64,000 nucleotides of DNA, taken from positions 55,518 to 119,517 of the forward strand of contig JAAWAB010000003.1 in assembly GCA_022791915.1 (NCBI GenBank), read 5' to 3'. Both the position numbers and the translations under genes were made by a program. Positions 9,678 through 19,543 of this stretch are shown piece after piece; positions within the stretch are counted from its first letter, which is position 1, and every line of letters starts with the position of its first letter. Origin of the DNA: Clostridia bacterium (lineage in GTDB: Bacteria; Bacillota; Clostridia; Christensenellales; Pumilibacteraceae). Under the pieces are notes generated by a model. The model was not told the DNA's origin and ran no database searches. It was given only the letters and a program-made list of their open reading frames with translations.

Positions 9678-9790
9678 TCCATTTTCCCAAACCCATACCA
9701 GATTGCACATGATACGGGGTTTTCCACCGTTTGAGTAACTTGGGAAAAATAAAAGGAAAAAACCGTGCGTAATCCGCATATATACAATAT
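9678..9790. other. Gap between spoVAE and yunB
   Basis: The 113 bases carry a wide inverted pair (TTTTCCCA / TGGGAAAA) without a T-run. Just before yunB, TATACAAT (9781-9788) resembles a sigma-E -10 (CATACAAT). No clear -35 or ribosome site was seen. Confidence 0.4.
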
Positions 9791-10447
9791 ATGAAACGTT
9801 TTCGCAAAAAACGGAAGAAGAAGCTGATTATACTGTCGGCTCTTCTTTTCATAGGATTGGGCATTTACGCATTCACTGCGTCGTTTGTCCGTCCCGTAAT
9901 CCGCACCGTTTCCGAAGATGCAATCAAATCTTTTACGGTGGATTCTGTCAATGCGTCTGTAATAGAAGTGATGAGCGTTAATCCGATATATGACGATTTA
10001 ATTGAAATCGTAAAAGACAACGACGGAAATATCACGTTGATTCGTACAAATTCCTCTGCCGTCAATGCGTTGGCACGCGGAATCACACAAAGCGCACAAC
10101 GAAATCTCGAACAAATCGGCGAACAGGGAATCGGTATTCCTATCGGGTCGTTATCGGGAATTTCTTTTTTTGCGGGCAGGGGACCGGACGTTAAAATCAA
10201 GGCAATTCCCGTAGGCAGTATCGACACAAACTTTTCATCGCAATTTATTCCCGCGGGAATCAATCAAACTTTACACCGACTGTTTATCGACGTAACGGCA
10301 TCGGTCAGTATTGTCATTCCGGGAGCCGAAAACAAAGTCACAACGCTCACGCAGGTTTTGATTGGAGAAAGCGTGATTATCGGAAAAGTGCCCGATGTGT
10401 ATTTCAATGCACAAACCACAGATAAAACATACGATTTCGTGCCGTAA
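9791..10447 (+). CDS. yunB: Sporulation protein YunB
   Basis: 218 residues with a very basic N-terminus (MKRFRKKRKKKL), one membrane helix (about 12-32) and an extracytoplasmic domain with the YunB blocks: NPIYDDLIEIVKDNDGNIT, GIGIPIGSLSGISFFAGRGPDVKIKA and QTLHRLFIDVTASVSIVIPG. In Bacillus, YunB belongs to the mother-cell sigma-E regulon and is needed for normal sporulation; its mechanism is unknown. The start is set by the basic-plus-TM N-terminus. There is no Shine-Dalgarno in front of it. Confidence 0.93.
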   Translation: MKRFRKKRKKKLIILSALLFIGLGIYAFTASFVRPVIRTVSEDAIKSFTVDSVNASVIEVMSVNPIYDDLIEIVKDNDGNITLIRTNSSAVNALARGITQSAQRNLEQIGEQGIGIPIGSLSGISFFAGRGPDVKIKAIPVGSIDTNFSSQFIPAGINQTLHRLFIDVTASVSIVIPGAENKVTTLTQVLIGESVIIGKVPDVYFNAQTTDKTYDFVP

Positions 10448-10489
10448 CCAAAGCAAACTTGTAAATCGTGGCAAATCTTTGTAAAAAGT

Positions 10490-10518
10490 TTGACAGCACG
10501 GCAAAAATATGCTACTAT
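10490..10518 (+). promoter_or_regulatory. Sigma-A promoter of the pheST leader
   Basis: Perfect TTGACA (10490-10495), 17-base spacer, then TACTAT (10513-10518), immediately upstream of the T-box leader. Confidence 0.9.
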
Positions 10519-10524
10519 ATAAGC

Positions 10525-10762
10525 ACATACGATGACTGCGGTTTAAGATAAGCGCAAACAAACAGAGAGCGTTTCCACGGCTGAAAGAACGCACAAGCGC
10601 CCAGAATTTTCCCCGCACGAGTACGAATGTCTAAACCGTTTGGCGCTAAACATTCGCGGTGGTTCCGTTATAACCGATTCGAGACCGAAAAGAAATTTTC
10701 GGTGAACGAGGTGGTACCGCGTGTAACTACGCCCTCGGATAGTATCCGAGGGTTTTATTTTT
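10525..10762 (+). promoter_or_regulatory. T-box riboswitch (tRNA-Phe sensing) with terminator, upstream of pheST
   Basis: The leader has the T-box element GAGGTGGTACCGCG (10709-10722), an apical stem I region (10565-10590) and a terminator hairpin (CCCTCGGAT / ATCCGAGGG, 10732-10752) followed by TTTTATTTTT. A TTC phenylalanine codon lies at 10609-10611 in the expected specifier area after the distal stem. Exact specifier placement is by eye. In this class, uncharged tRNA binding the specifier and T-box bulge favours antitermination, so phenylalanine shortage would raise pheS-pheT. Confidence 0.93.
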
Positions 10763-10774
10763 AGGGAGAGATTC

Positions 10775-11797
10775 ATGGAAGAGAAAGTCAAACAACTGAC
10801 GGAAGAAACCGTTTCCGCCATTGCCGCCTGTAACACAACGGCGGCGCTCAACGACGTTCGCGTGAAAATTCTGGGTAAAAGCGGAGCGCTCACCGCGCTA
10901 CTGCGGAACATGAAAGACCTGCCGCCCGAGCAACGTCCCGAAGCGGGGAAAATCGTTAACGTTGCGCGGGAAAAATTGGAGTCCGCTTTTTCCGACCGAC
11001 AAGACGAGCTTCTTCGTATCGAATCGGAAAAACGTATGCGTGAAGAGCGAATCGACATCACAATTGACGAACATATACCGTTGTCGGGCGGTTTGCACCC
11101 GCTTACGCAAGTACGCAATCGTATTGTCGAATTTTTCACATCACTGGGCTTTGTAATCGCCGACAGTCCCGAAATCGAAACCGATTATTATAATTTCGAA
11201 GCACTCAATATTCCCGCCGACCATCCCGCGCGCGAAATGCAGGATACATTCTTTGTTACCGATACCATTTTGCTTCGCTCGCAAACTTCGGCAGGGCAAA
11301 TCCGCATGATGGAAAAAGTAAAACCGCCGCTCAAAATGCTCTCGCCCGGACGGGTATTCCGTGCCGATGAAGCGGACGCGACCCATACGCCCGTCTTTCA
11401 TCAGATAGAAGGCTTGGTTGTGGATAAGGGAATTACCATGTGCGATCTCAAAGGCATTCTCGATTTATTTGCGCAAAAGTTTTTCAGCAAATCCACACGG
11501 ACAAGATTCCGTCCGTCTTATTTTCCGTTCACCGAACCGAGCGTGGAAGTGGACGCATCGTGTCACCGTTGCGGCGGCAAGGGGTGCAACGTATGTAAAG
11601 GAACGGGCTGGATTGAAATTATGGGCGCGGGGATGGTGAATCGAAACGTACTTGCGAACTGCGGAATCGACCCCGACGAATATACGGGATTCGCATTCGG
11701 TTGCGGACTTGACCGAATTACAAGTATTATTCACGGAATTACCGATGCACGCATTCCGTTTGAAAACGACATACGTTTTCTTAAACAATTCAGATAA
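10775..11797 (+). CDS. pheS: Phenylalanine-tRNA ligase alpha subunit
   Basis: The catalytic subunit of the alpha2-beta2 enzyme that charges tRNA-Phe. The 340 residues show the N-terminal coiled coil (about 1-90) and class II motifs: motif 1 near HPLTQVRNRIVEFFTSLGF, motif 2 RVFRADEADATHTPVFHQIEGLVVD, and motif 3 AFGCGLDRITSIIHGI. The region ASCHRCGGKGCNVCKGTGW carries extra cysteines found in many family members. It lies behind the T-box leader and 12 bases before pheT. Confidence 0.97.
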   Translation: MEEKVKQLTEETVSAIAACNTTAALNDVRVKILGKSGALTALLRNMKDLPPEQRPEAGKIVNVAREKLESAFSDRQDELLRIESEKRMREERIDITIDEHIPLSGGLHPLTQVRNRIVEFFTSLGFVIADSPEIETDYYNFEALNIPADHPAREMQDTFFVTDTILLRSQTSAGQIRMMEKVKPPLKMLSPGRVFRADEADATHTPVFHQIEGLVVDKGITMCDLKGILDLFAQKFFSKSTRTRFRPSYFPFTEPSVEVDASCHRCGGKGCNVCKGTGWIEIMGAGMVNRNVLANCGIDPDEYTGFAFGCGLDRITSIIHGITDARIPFENDIRFLKQFR

Positions 11798-11809
11798 GGA
11801 AAGAAAATT

Positions 11810-14197
11810 ATGAAATTATCTTTGCAATGGTTAAGCGAATATGTTGCTCTCGACGGAATTACCCCCGCGGAACTTGCCGATAAACTTGTAAATATCGGAT
11901 TCGAAGTGGAAGAAATCGTCTACACGGGCAAAGGAATCGAACGGGTTGTCACGGGCAAAATTCTCGACATCAAAAAACACCCCGATGCCGACAAACTGCG
12001 GGTGTGTATGGTAGACGTAGGCACGGAAATCACTACTATCGTCACGGGCGCACAAAACGTGCAGACGGGTGATTTTGTACCCGTAGCGCTTGACGGTGCT
12101 TTGTTGCCGAACGGTAAAACAATCAATGCGGCGCCTTTACGCGGCGTAATGAGTTACGGCATGCTTTGTTCGGGTGCAGAACTGGGCATAGACAACAACG
12201 TAATCAAAGGTGCCGAAGAAAACGGAATTTTGATTCTGCCCGAAACGGAAATAGGAAAAGACATCAGGGAACTTCTCCGCCTTAACGACTGGATTTTAGA
12301 CGTATCGGTTACGGCAAACCGACCCGACTGTCAATCGGTATACGGCATGGCGCGGGAAGTTGCCGCCGTGCTCGGACGCAAGCGCAAACCGCTTTCCCTT
12401 AAATACAAAACCGTACCGTGCGATTGCACGCCTACGGTAAAAATTAGCAATACGGCATGCACTCGCTACACTTGCCGTGTAATCAAAGACGTGAAAATCC
12501 AACAATCGCCGCAATGGATGCGCGACAGACTGCGCAGTGTGGGCGTACGACCTATCAACAACGTAGTGGATATCACCAACTACGTTCTGTTTGAAGTGGG
12601 ACAACCGTTGCATGCGTTTGATACTTCGTATGTGTCCGATTTGGGTATCATTGTGCGGAGTGCGCAGGCGGGCGAAAAAATCACTACGCTCGACTCGCAT
12701 ACCTATACATTGACGAATGAAATGCTTGTAATTGCCGATAAAGAAAAAGCACTTGCCGTAGCAGGCGTTATGGGCGGTGAGTACAGCGGTATCAACGAGC
12801 AGACGCAATCCGTACTTTTAGAATCCGCCGGCTTTGCAAAGGGCAGTGTGCGAGCTACATCCCGCGCGCTCGGACTCCGTTCCGATTCGTCGGCACGGTA
12901 CGAAAAAGGGGTAGACGCCATGAGCGTAGATATGGGGCGCGAACGCGCATTAGCGTTATTCGACCAATTAAAGGCAGGAAAAGTAACCGACGCATTTGCC
13001 GAAGAAATCCGCGTGCCTACGCAAACGAAAACAATCAAAACTTCCGCGAAAAAAATATGCGATTTGTTGGGAATCGAAATCAAACAGAGCGTTATAGCAA
13101 AAATTCTCAAAGCACTCGATTTTGTTGTGCAAACCGACGGTGATAGTCTGAACGTAGATGTGCCTGCTTTCCGCGAGGATATAGATAATTACACCGACCT
13201 CGCAGAAGAAGTGATACGCTATTACGGCTACGATAATCTACAATCCACTTTTCTGCCCACCGCAAAAACGACGGCGGGCGGGGAAGATATTCGTCTGAAA
13301 AATCTCAATTTGGTAAAAGCCTGCGCGTGTGGTGTCGGCGCGTACGAAATCAACACATTCTCTTTTTACGGAAAAAAAGCGGCGGACAAACTGAATCTGC
13401 CGTCCGACAGCGAACTGCGCAACCAAATCGAAATACTCAATCCGCTGGGAGAAGAGTACTCTCTTATGCGCACGCAACTCGTTTCCAACATGTTGAATGT
13501 AGCGGCATTGAATATCAGCCGAAAAAACACCTGTTTCCGTCTGTTTGAAGTGGGAAAAACCTATTTCCCGAAAGCTCTTCCGCTCACCGAACTTCCCGAC
13601 GAACGCGATACGCTTTGCCTTGCTTTTGCGGGAGAAAGTGAATCTTTCTATACTATCAAAGCGGCGGCACTCGATATTCTCGGCAAATTCGCAATCAAGC
13701 CCGAACGAATCGAATATACAAATAAACCGTATTTACATCCCGGTATCGGTTGCGACTTTTTCAATGCAGAAGACGCTATCGTTTGTTCGCTCGGCAAACT
13801 GCATCCCGCCGTTGCCAAAAATTACGGTATCTCGATACCCGTTTATATTTGCGAAATATATTTGCACACGTTTATTCAAAAAGAGATTCCGCTTGTTCGA
13901 TTCGAACCTTTGCCCAAATATCAGGAAGTAGACCGCGACCTTGCCGTCGTTGTCCGTATGGATATTCCCGTGGGGGCAATTCTCAAATCCGTCCGCGCGG
14001 CAGACACTCTGTGCGTGCGTGCCGACCTGTTCGACATATATACGGGTGAACAAATCGACAAGGGCTACAAAAGCGTGGCTCTCTCTCTCGGACTTTCCGC
14101 TCCCGATAGAACGCTGAACGATAAAGATATAACAACCGCTATGCAAAAAATTCTGTCCGCACTGGAAGAACAATTCGACGCAAAACTGCGTCTGTAA
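11810..14197 (+). CDS. pheT: Phenylalanine-tRNA ligase beta subunit
   Basis: 795 residues, normal for the bacterial form. Domains in order are an EMAP-like tRNA-binding fold (about 40-150, VVTGKILDIKKHPDADKLRVCMVD), the B3/B4 editing domain (residues about 210-380, including NNVVDITNYVLFEVGQPLHAFD), B5 (about 400-470), the pseudo-catalytic core and a C-terminal anticodon-binding FDX-ACB domain (about 700-795). AAGGAAAG precedes the start. It is co-transcribed with pheS and shares its T-box control. Confidence 0.97.
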   Translation: MKLSLQWLSEYVALDGITPAELADKLVNIGFEVEEIVYTGKGIERVVTGKILDIKKHPDADKLRVCMVDVGTEITTIVTGAQNVQTGDFVPVALDGALLPNGKTINAAPLRGVMSYGMLCSGAELGIDNNVIKGAEENGILILPETEIGKDIRELLRLNDWILDVSVTANRPDCQSVYGMAREVAAVLGRKRKPLSLKYKTVPCDCTPTVKISNTACTRYTCRVIKDVKIQQSPQWMRDRLRSVGVRPINNVVDITNYVLFEVGQPLHAFDTSYVSDLGIIVRSAQAGEKITTLDSHTYTLTNEMLVIADKEKALAVAGVMGGEYSGINEQTQSVLLESAGFAKGSVRATSRALGLRSDSSARYEKGVDAMSVDMGRERALALFDQLKAGKVTDAFAEEIRVPTQTKTIKTSAKKICDLLGIEIKQSVIAKILKALDFVVQTDGDSLNVDVPAFREDIDNYTDLAEEVIRYYGYDNLQSTFLPTAKTTAGGEDIRLKNLNLVKACACGVGAYEINTFSFYGKKAADKLNLPSDSELRNQIEILNPLGEEYSLMRTQLVSNMLNVAALNISRKNTCFRLFEVGKTYFPKALPLTELPDERDTLCLAFAGESESFYTIKAAALDILGKFAIKPERIEYTNKPYLHPGIGCDFFNAEDAIVCSLGKLHPAVAKNYGISIPVYICEIYLHTFIQKEIPLVRFEPLPKYQEVDRDLAVVVRMDIPVGAILKSVRAADTLCVRADLFDIYTGEQIDKGYKSVALSLGLSAPDRTLNDKDITTAMQKILSALEEQFDAKLRL

Positions 14198-14205
14198 AAC
14201 GTAAT

Positions 14206-16383
14206 ATGGAATTATTGGCGCCTGCGGGAAATTACGAATCATTGAAAGTAGCGGCAACTTGCGGTGCAGATGCCGTCTATTTGGGCGTGCAAAAATACGG
14301 TGCACGCGCAAGCGCCGATAATTTCGACTTACTTCGTTTGCCCGAGATTACGGAGTTTGCGCATTTACGCGGCGTTAAGGTATATTTAACCGTAAATACA
14401 TTGCTCAAAGACTCCGAACTGTCCGATGCCGTTAAAACGGTTATACAGGCACATAAAGCGGGCGTAGACGCTTTCTTGGTGCAGGATTGGGGACTGATTG
14501 CCGAATTACACAAAACGGCTCCGTCTGCCGTTCTGCACGCCAGCACGCAAATGGGTATCACGAATGCCTACGGCGCCGCCGTTGCCAAAGAAGCAGGTTT
14601 AACTCGTATCGTGGTAGCGCGTGAATCTTTGCCGCAAGATATTCTTGCCATAAAGCGCGAAACGGGACTGGAAGTGGAAGTCTTTTGCCAGGGCGCTTTG
14701 TGTGTGGCATATTCGGGAAACTGCTATTACAGCAGTTTGGTAAGCGGTTGCAGCGGCAATCGCGGCAAATGTTTACAGCTTTGCCGTAAAAAATATCGAA
14801 CTGACTCGGAAAGCGGCTATTTTCTTTCGGCAAAAGACATCTGTTTACTCGATAAAGTTCAACAACTCAAAGACATGGGCGTAGATTGTATTAAAATCGA
14901 AGGACGCATGCGCTCTCCCGAGTATGTAGCGCAAAGCGTAACGGTATATCGACAAACCATAGACGCCGCCCCGCCCGAAAACGGACGCGAACTGCTCAAA
15001 GAAGTATTTAATCGCGGCGACTATTGCAACGCATATTTTTCCGACCCAACCGAAAAAGTTATCTATTCCATAGCACAGAATCATATAGGGCGCAAGTGCG
15101 GAACGGTTCGCGCGGTAAAGAACGGAAAAGCCGTTATTGCCACCGACGGTTCACTGAAAACGGGGGACGGAGTCAAGTATCTCCGAAACGGGTATGAAAC
15201 GGGCGGAGGACTGATTGACGGATTACCCGAAACGGGCTATCGCGGTAATGTTCGAATAGGCGACACAGTATGCCTTACAAGTAAAGCCGCGCTAAAACAA
15301 CAACTTGCGGCAATGGACGCGCGTATACCCGCAAACGCCTATATAAGCGTTACCGAACAACATGGTGCACGAATCGACCTTTCTTGCCGTGATGTCAGCG
15401 TAACCGCAACAGGGGAAGAATCCGTAACCAAAGCAAAAAAACATGCACTCACGCAAACCGCCGTAGCCGACGCAATCGGCAGTTTGGGCGGAACCGATTT
15501 TTCTCTTCAATCTATCGATATACAGGTTCAAGACGATATTTTTTATCCCGCTTCCCAATTGAAAGATATGCGAAAGCGTGCCGTATCTCTTTTACATGAA
15601 AAATTGCTGAAAAGCTATCCATTTGCAAAAGCGCAATCACAGAATCAACATATGCCCGAAATACTACGTTTTTCGCTTTCGACCCCATCTGTTTTTGTTC
15701 AGGTGTCCGATTGCACTTTACTCCGAAAAATCGAATTTGCTTATGATTATGTTATTTTGAATCCGTCCGACTATTCCGACGTCGGCGCAATCGAACGCGC
15801 ATGTTACCAAATCGGTAGAAATGTTTTGCTCAATCTTCCGCCTATTGTTCGTGGGAAAGACGCCGACATACTCAAACGTTTGCGTTGTCTGCCCGTATGC
15901 GGTGTAGTAGCGAATAATATTTGCCATTACAAATTGTTTCCCGACATTCCTGTGCTTGACGGACTTTGTATGAACCGCTTAAACGGTGCTTGCGGCGGCG
16001 CTTTCATCGATTCCGTAGAAAGCGACAAACCGATTGGCGGCATACGCTATGCTTACGGCAAACCGCCTCTCATGCATGTGGCACACTGTCCGCGTAAAAC
16101 ACACGGCGAAACATGCAAAAATTGCACTGGATACGCTATTCGTATGACGGACGACAAAGGCGCCGATATCGAATTCCGACGCGTAAAGATTCAATACTGT
16201 TACGGTGTGCTGATTCCCGTTCTGCCAGTCAACATCATTTCGGATAGCAAAAACAGTTCTATGTTGCTCGATTTCACTTATGCTACCGAGCAAGAAATTC
16301 GGTGTGTGAACGAGCAGATACGAACAGGAAAACCGTATATGCTTTCTGCCACACGCGGTAACATGGGCAAATTGTTGCAATAA
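14206..16383 (+). CDS. U32-family peptidase-like protein with DUF3656-type region (RlhA/TrhP class)
   Basis: 725 residues beginning with the U32 signature MELLAPAGNYESLKVAATCGADAVYLG. A cysteine-rich cluster (CQGALCVAYSGNCYYSSLV, CSGNRGKCLQLCRKKY, about residues 164-200) matches the iron-sulfur-binding cysteines of the RNA-hydroxylating members. A long C-terminal extension continues to residue 725. E. coli relatives (RlhA, TrhP) hydroxylate 23S rRNA or tRNA rather than cutting protein, so RNA modification is the better guess. The exact RNA target is unknown. It follows pheT by 8 bases, probably same operon. Confidence 0.85.
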   Translation: MELLAPAGNYESLKVAATCGADAVYLGVQKYGARASADNFDLLRLPEITEFAHLRGVKVYLTVNTLLKDSELSDAVKTVIQAHKAGVDAFLVQDWGLIAELHKTAPSAVLHASTQMGITNAYGAAVAKEAGLTRIVVARESLPQDILAIKRETGLEVEVFCQGALCVAYSGNCYYSSLVSGCSGNRGKCLQLCRKKYRTDSESGYFLSAKDICLLDKVQQLKDMGVDCIKIEGRMRSPEYVAQSVTVYRQTIDAAPPENGRELLKEVFNRGDYCNAYFSDPTEKVIYSIAQNHIGRKCGTVRAVKNGKAVIATDGSLKTGDGVKYLRNGYETGGGLIDGLPETGYRGNVRIGDTVCLTSKAALKQQLAAMDARIPANAYISVTEQHGARIDLSCRDVSVTATGEESVTKAKKHALTQTAVADAIGSLGGTDFSLQSIDIQVQDDIFYPASQLKDMRKRAVSLLHEKLLKSYPFAKAQSQNQHMPEILRFSLSTPSVFVQVSDCTLLRKIEFAYDYVILNPSDYSDVGAIERACYQIGRNVLLNLPPIVRGKDADILKRLRCLPVCGVVANNICHYKLFPDIPVLDGLCMNRLNGACGGAFIDSVESDKPIGGIRYAYGKPPLMHVAHCPRKTHGETCKNCTGYAIRMTDDKGADIEFRRVKIQYCYGVLIPVLPVNIISDSKNSSMLLDFTYATEQEIRCVNEQIRTGKPYMLSATRGNMGKLLQ

Positions 16384-16396
16384 GGCAAAAAAAATT

Positions 16397-18763
16397 ATGA
16401 ATGAAAAATTATTGAAAGTACTCGAATTCGATGAAATTCGCAATCGACTTGCGGCATATGCCGTTTCGCAACCGGCAAAAGAACAAATACTGTCGCTTAT
16501 GCCGCATTCCGATTTTATATCGGTGCAAAAAAGTTTGCAATACACCGAGCAAGCATACACGGTAAAAAATAAATATCTCGTCAGTCCTATATGCGAATTC
16601 GACGATATTTCCGAAATTCTCGATAAAGCACGAACAGGCGCCGTATTGCGTCCGGGCGAACTACTGAAAACGGCTATTGTGTTGCGTTGCGCGCGTATTG
16701 CCAAAAGCGAAATTTCCGCACTGGGCGACGACGTAAACGGACTGAAAGAAATCGTTTCGTCTATGTTAACCGACCGCAATATGGAAAAGCAAATCACCGA
16801 CGCCATAGCAGGCGAAAACGAAGTAAAAGACGACGCCAGCGACAAACTGCGTGAACTGCGGCGAAAAATTCATACCACTAACGTCAAACTTAAAGAAAAG
16901 CTATCGAGTTATACGCGCAACGGCAGCATGGGCAAATATTTGCAAGATAACATCGTAACGGTGCGAATGGGACGTTTTGTGTTGCCCGTCAAATCGGAAT
17001 GTCGTTCCATGGTGCCCGGTTTGATTCACGACCAGTCGGGTAGCGGGTCTACCGTATTTATTGAACCGTTTCCCGTTGTGGAACTGAACAATGAATTGCG
17101 CTATCTTCAAATGGAAGAACAGCGCGAAATCGAACGGATACTGTCTGTATTAAGCGAATATGTTGCAAACAGTTATGACCTGCTCAAATTCGCTCTTGCC
17201 AAGTGCACCGAATTAGACGTCATTTTTGCAAAATCCGCTTTTTCGGTAGCGTGTAACGGTATTATGCCGCGGCTGAACGAAAAAGGAATTCTTTCACTGA
17301 AAAACGCCAGACATCCGCTGATTGACCGCGAAAAAGTAGTGCCCGTAAGTGTGGAAGTAGGGCAGGATTTCAATATGCTGATAGTTACGGGTCCGAACAC
17401 GGGCGGCAAAACAGTCTGTTTGAAAACAGTGGGGTTGTGCTGTCTGATGGCGTACAGCGGCATAATGATTCCGTGCGATAAAGAAAGCAGTATTGCGGTA
17501 TATGACAATATCTTTTGTGACCTCGGCGACGAACAGAGTATCGAACAGTCTTTGAGCACTTTTTCGGCGCATATCGTCAATATTGTGCACATTACCGATT
17601 CGGTCACGCCGCAAAGTCTTGTGCTATTAGACGAACTCGGCTCGGGAACCGACCCAATCGAAGGCGCAGCTCTTTCGGTAGGAATTCTGCAATATCTCGA
17701 ACTGATAGGGTGCAAAGGCGTTGTTACCACGCATTTCAACGAAGTGAAAGAATACGCTTTGTTGAGTAAGAAACTGATGAACGCCTGCATGCAATTTGAT
17801 GAAAAAACGCTTTCCCCTACGTATAAATTGATGGTGGGAATTCCGGGCGTAAGCAATGCGTTGCAGATTGCGGGCACATTGGGTGTAAACGACTATATAC
17901 TTCGTAAAGCAAAAGAAAGCATTTCTCACGAGCATGCACGTTTTGAAAATGTATTGCGACAAGCGCAATCCACCAAAACGGAAGTGGAACGCCAACGGGA
18001 AGAATTGGAAAAAGAAAAAGAAACTTTGCGCGTTGAACGCGAGCAATGGGAAATTATCCGCAAAAAAATAGAAGAAAAGCGTGAAAAAATAGAAAGCAAT
18101 GCCAAAGCGGAAACCAATCGAATCATTGCTCGCATGCTCGAACAAGCAGACGACCTTATGCAGGAATTGAAAAATACGTTAAAAGAAGAGAACGAAGAAG
18201 CGTTGCGCAAAGCCCGCGCCGTATATGCGCGTTTAGACGATGTACGGCGGGAAAGCGAAGAACGGATTCGCCCCGCATACGCCGCTTTTGTTCCCGAAAA
18301 AGCAAAAACAGGACAACGGGTGATTGTGCGCTCTCTCGATTCGGAAGGAGAAATCACGGCGCCCAAAGACAAAAAGGGATTCTATAAAGTGCGCGTAGGA
18401 AATTTGCATATTACGGTAAAAGAAAATGATATCGCGCTTCCCATACCCACTTCGGCAAAAAGTTCGGAAAGCCGAAAAAATTACAAAAACACTACGCCTG
18501 TTGTTTCCGCAGTAGTCGAAGAACCTGTTGTTTCCGAAATCAAACTGCTTGGAAAAACCGTTTCCGAAGCAATCGAAATTTTAGAACCGCATATACTATC
18601 CGCGCAATCGGGAAGTATGCTACGCATAGTACACGGAAAAGGCACGGGCGCACTCGGAAAAGGAATTCAAAGCTACTTGAAAACATGTCCTTCTATTGCA
18701 TCGTTCCGCTACGGGCGTTACGGAGAAGGCGAAACGGGCGTTACAATAGCCGAAATAAAATAA
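16397..18763 (+). CDS. mutS2: Endonuclease/ribosome-rescue ATPase MutS2
   Basis: 788 residues with the MutS-like core and ABC-type ATPase: Walker A GPNTGGKTVCLKTVG, signature-like SLSTFSAHI, Walker B SLVLLDELGSGTDP. A long Lys/Glu-rich coiled coil (about 515-620) and a C-terminal Smr domain (IVHGKGTGALGKGIQ) follow. The Smr entry motif reads IKLLGKT instead of the usual LDLRG. The mismatch-reading N-terminal domain of MutS is absent, as expected. Family members suppress recombination or split collided ribosomes. Confidence 0.95.
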   Translation: MNEKLLKVLEFDEIRNRLAAYAVSQPAKEQILSLMPHSDFISVQKSLQYTEQAYTVKNKYLVSPICEFDDISEILDKARTGAVLRPGELLKTAIVLRCARIAKSEISALGDDVNGLKEIVSSMLTDRNMEKQITDAIAGENEVKDDASDKLRELRRKIHTTNVKLKEKLSSYTRNGSMGKYLQDNIVTVRMGRFVLPVKSECRSMVPGLIHDQSGSGSTVFIEPFPVVELNNELRYLQMEEQREIERILSVLSEYVANSYDLLKFALAKCTELDVIFAKSAFSVACNGIMPRLNEKGILSLKNARHPLIDREKVVPVSVEVGQDFNMLIVTGPNTGGKTVCLKTVGLCCLMAYSGIMIPCDKESSIAVYDNIFCDLGDEQSIEQSLSTFSAHIVNIVHITDSVTPQSLVLLDELGSGTDPIEGAALSVGILQYLELIGCKGVVTTHFNEVKEYALLSKKLMNACMQFDEKTLSPTYKLMVGIPGVSNALQIAGTLGVNDYILRKAKESISHEHARFENVLRQAQSTKTEVERQREELEKEKETLRVEREQWEIIRKKIEEKREKIESNAKAETNRIIARMLEQADDLMQELKNTLKEENEEALRKARAVYARLDDVRRESEERIRPAYAAFVPEKAKTGQRVIVRSLDSEGEITAPKDKKGFYKVRVGNLHITVKENDIALPIPTSAKSSESRKNYKNTTPVVSAVVEEPVVSEIKLLGKTVSEAIEILEPHILSAQSGSMLRIVHGKGTGALGKGIQSYLKTCPSIASFRYGRYGEGETGVTIAEIK

Positions 18764-18776
18764 TGGGGCGAAACAC

Positions 18777-18805
18777 TTGTAATTTCTCGGCAGATTTAGT
18801 ATAAT
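18777..18805 (+). promoter_or_regulatory. Sigma-A promoter of the two-component operon
   Basis: TTGTAA (18777-18782), 17-base spacer, perfect TATAAT (18800-18805), 33 bases before the response-regulator start. Confidence 0.85.
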
Positions 18806-18838
18806 GTTTGCAGAGAAAGTTACACGGGAAGAATGACA

Positions 18839-19543
18839 ATGTCACAAAAAATATTGATAGTGGATGATGACGACAATATTTGTCAGCTACTCACGTTATA
18901 TTTGGTAAAAGAAGGTTATGCAACCGAAATCTGTCATAACGGAAACGATGCGCTTGTTCGCTTAAAAGAGAACGCATTCGATCTTGTATTGTTAGACGTA
19001 ATGATGCCCGAAATGGATGGATATGAAACACTTACCGAAGCGCGCAAATTTTCCGATATTCCCATTATCATGGTATCGGCAAAAGGCGAGCCTATGGATA
19101 AAATCAGCGGACTGGATTACGGCGCCGATGATTACGTAACCAAGCCGTTTGAGCCGCAGGAACTGATTTCACGTATCAAAGCCATCTTCCGCAGGTCACA
19201 GCCGACTACGCGTCCCGCCGCAACGGAAACGGCAGAATCGCCTGATTTACATTACGACGATTTGTACATCGGCATGCGGAATTATATTGTGAAAATAGGG
19301 GATCGCATTGTAGATATGCCTCCCAAAGAAATCGAACTGTTATATTATTTGGCGTCGCACCCCATGCAAGTATTTACGCGAGAGCAACTTTTGAAAAAAG
19401 TTTGGAGTAACGACTATCAAGGTGACGAGCGAACGGTAGACGTTCATATAAAGCGTATCCGCGAAAAGTTGGGGAGCGGAAAAACGTGGAAACTCAACAC
19501 CGTATGGGGTGTAGGGTATAAATTCGAAACGGAACTTCCATGA
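18839..19543 (+). CDS. OmpR/PhoB-family response regulator
   Basis: 234 residues: receiver domain (acidic pocket VDDDDN, phospho-acceptor Asp in LVLLDVMMPEMDG, switch Lys in YVTKPF) and a winged-helix DNA-binding domain (FTREQLLKKVW, DERTVDVHIKRIREKLG, NTVWGVGYKF). ATG 18839 is chosen over ATG 18833 because GGGAAG is 7 bases from the former and 1 from the latter. The histidine kinase gene overlaps by 4 bases. The stimulus and targets are unknown. Confidence 0.95.
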   Translation: MSQKILIVDDDDNICQLLTLYLVKEGYATEICHNGNDALVRLKENAFDLVLLDVMMPEMDGYETLTEARKFSDIPIIMVSAKGEPMDKISGLDYGADDYVTKPFEPQELISRIKAIFRRSQPTTRPAATETAESPDLHYDDLYIGMRNYIVKIGDRIVDMPPKEIELLYYLASHPMQVFTREQLLKKVWSNDYQGDERTVDVHIKRIREKLGSGKTWKLNTVWGVGYKFETELP

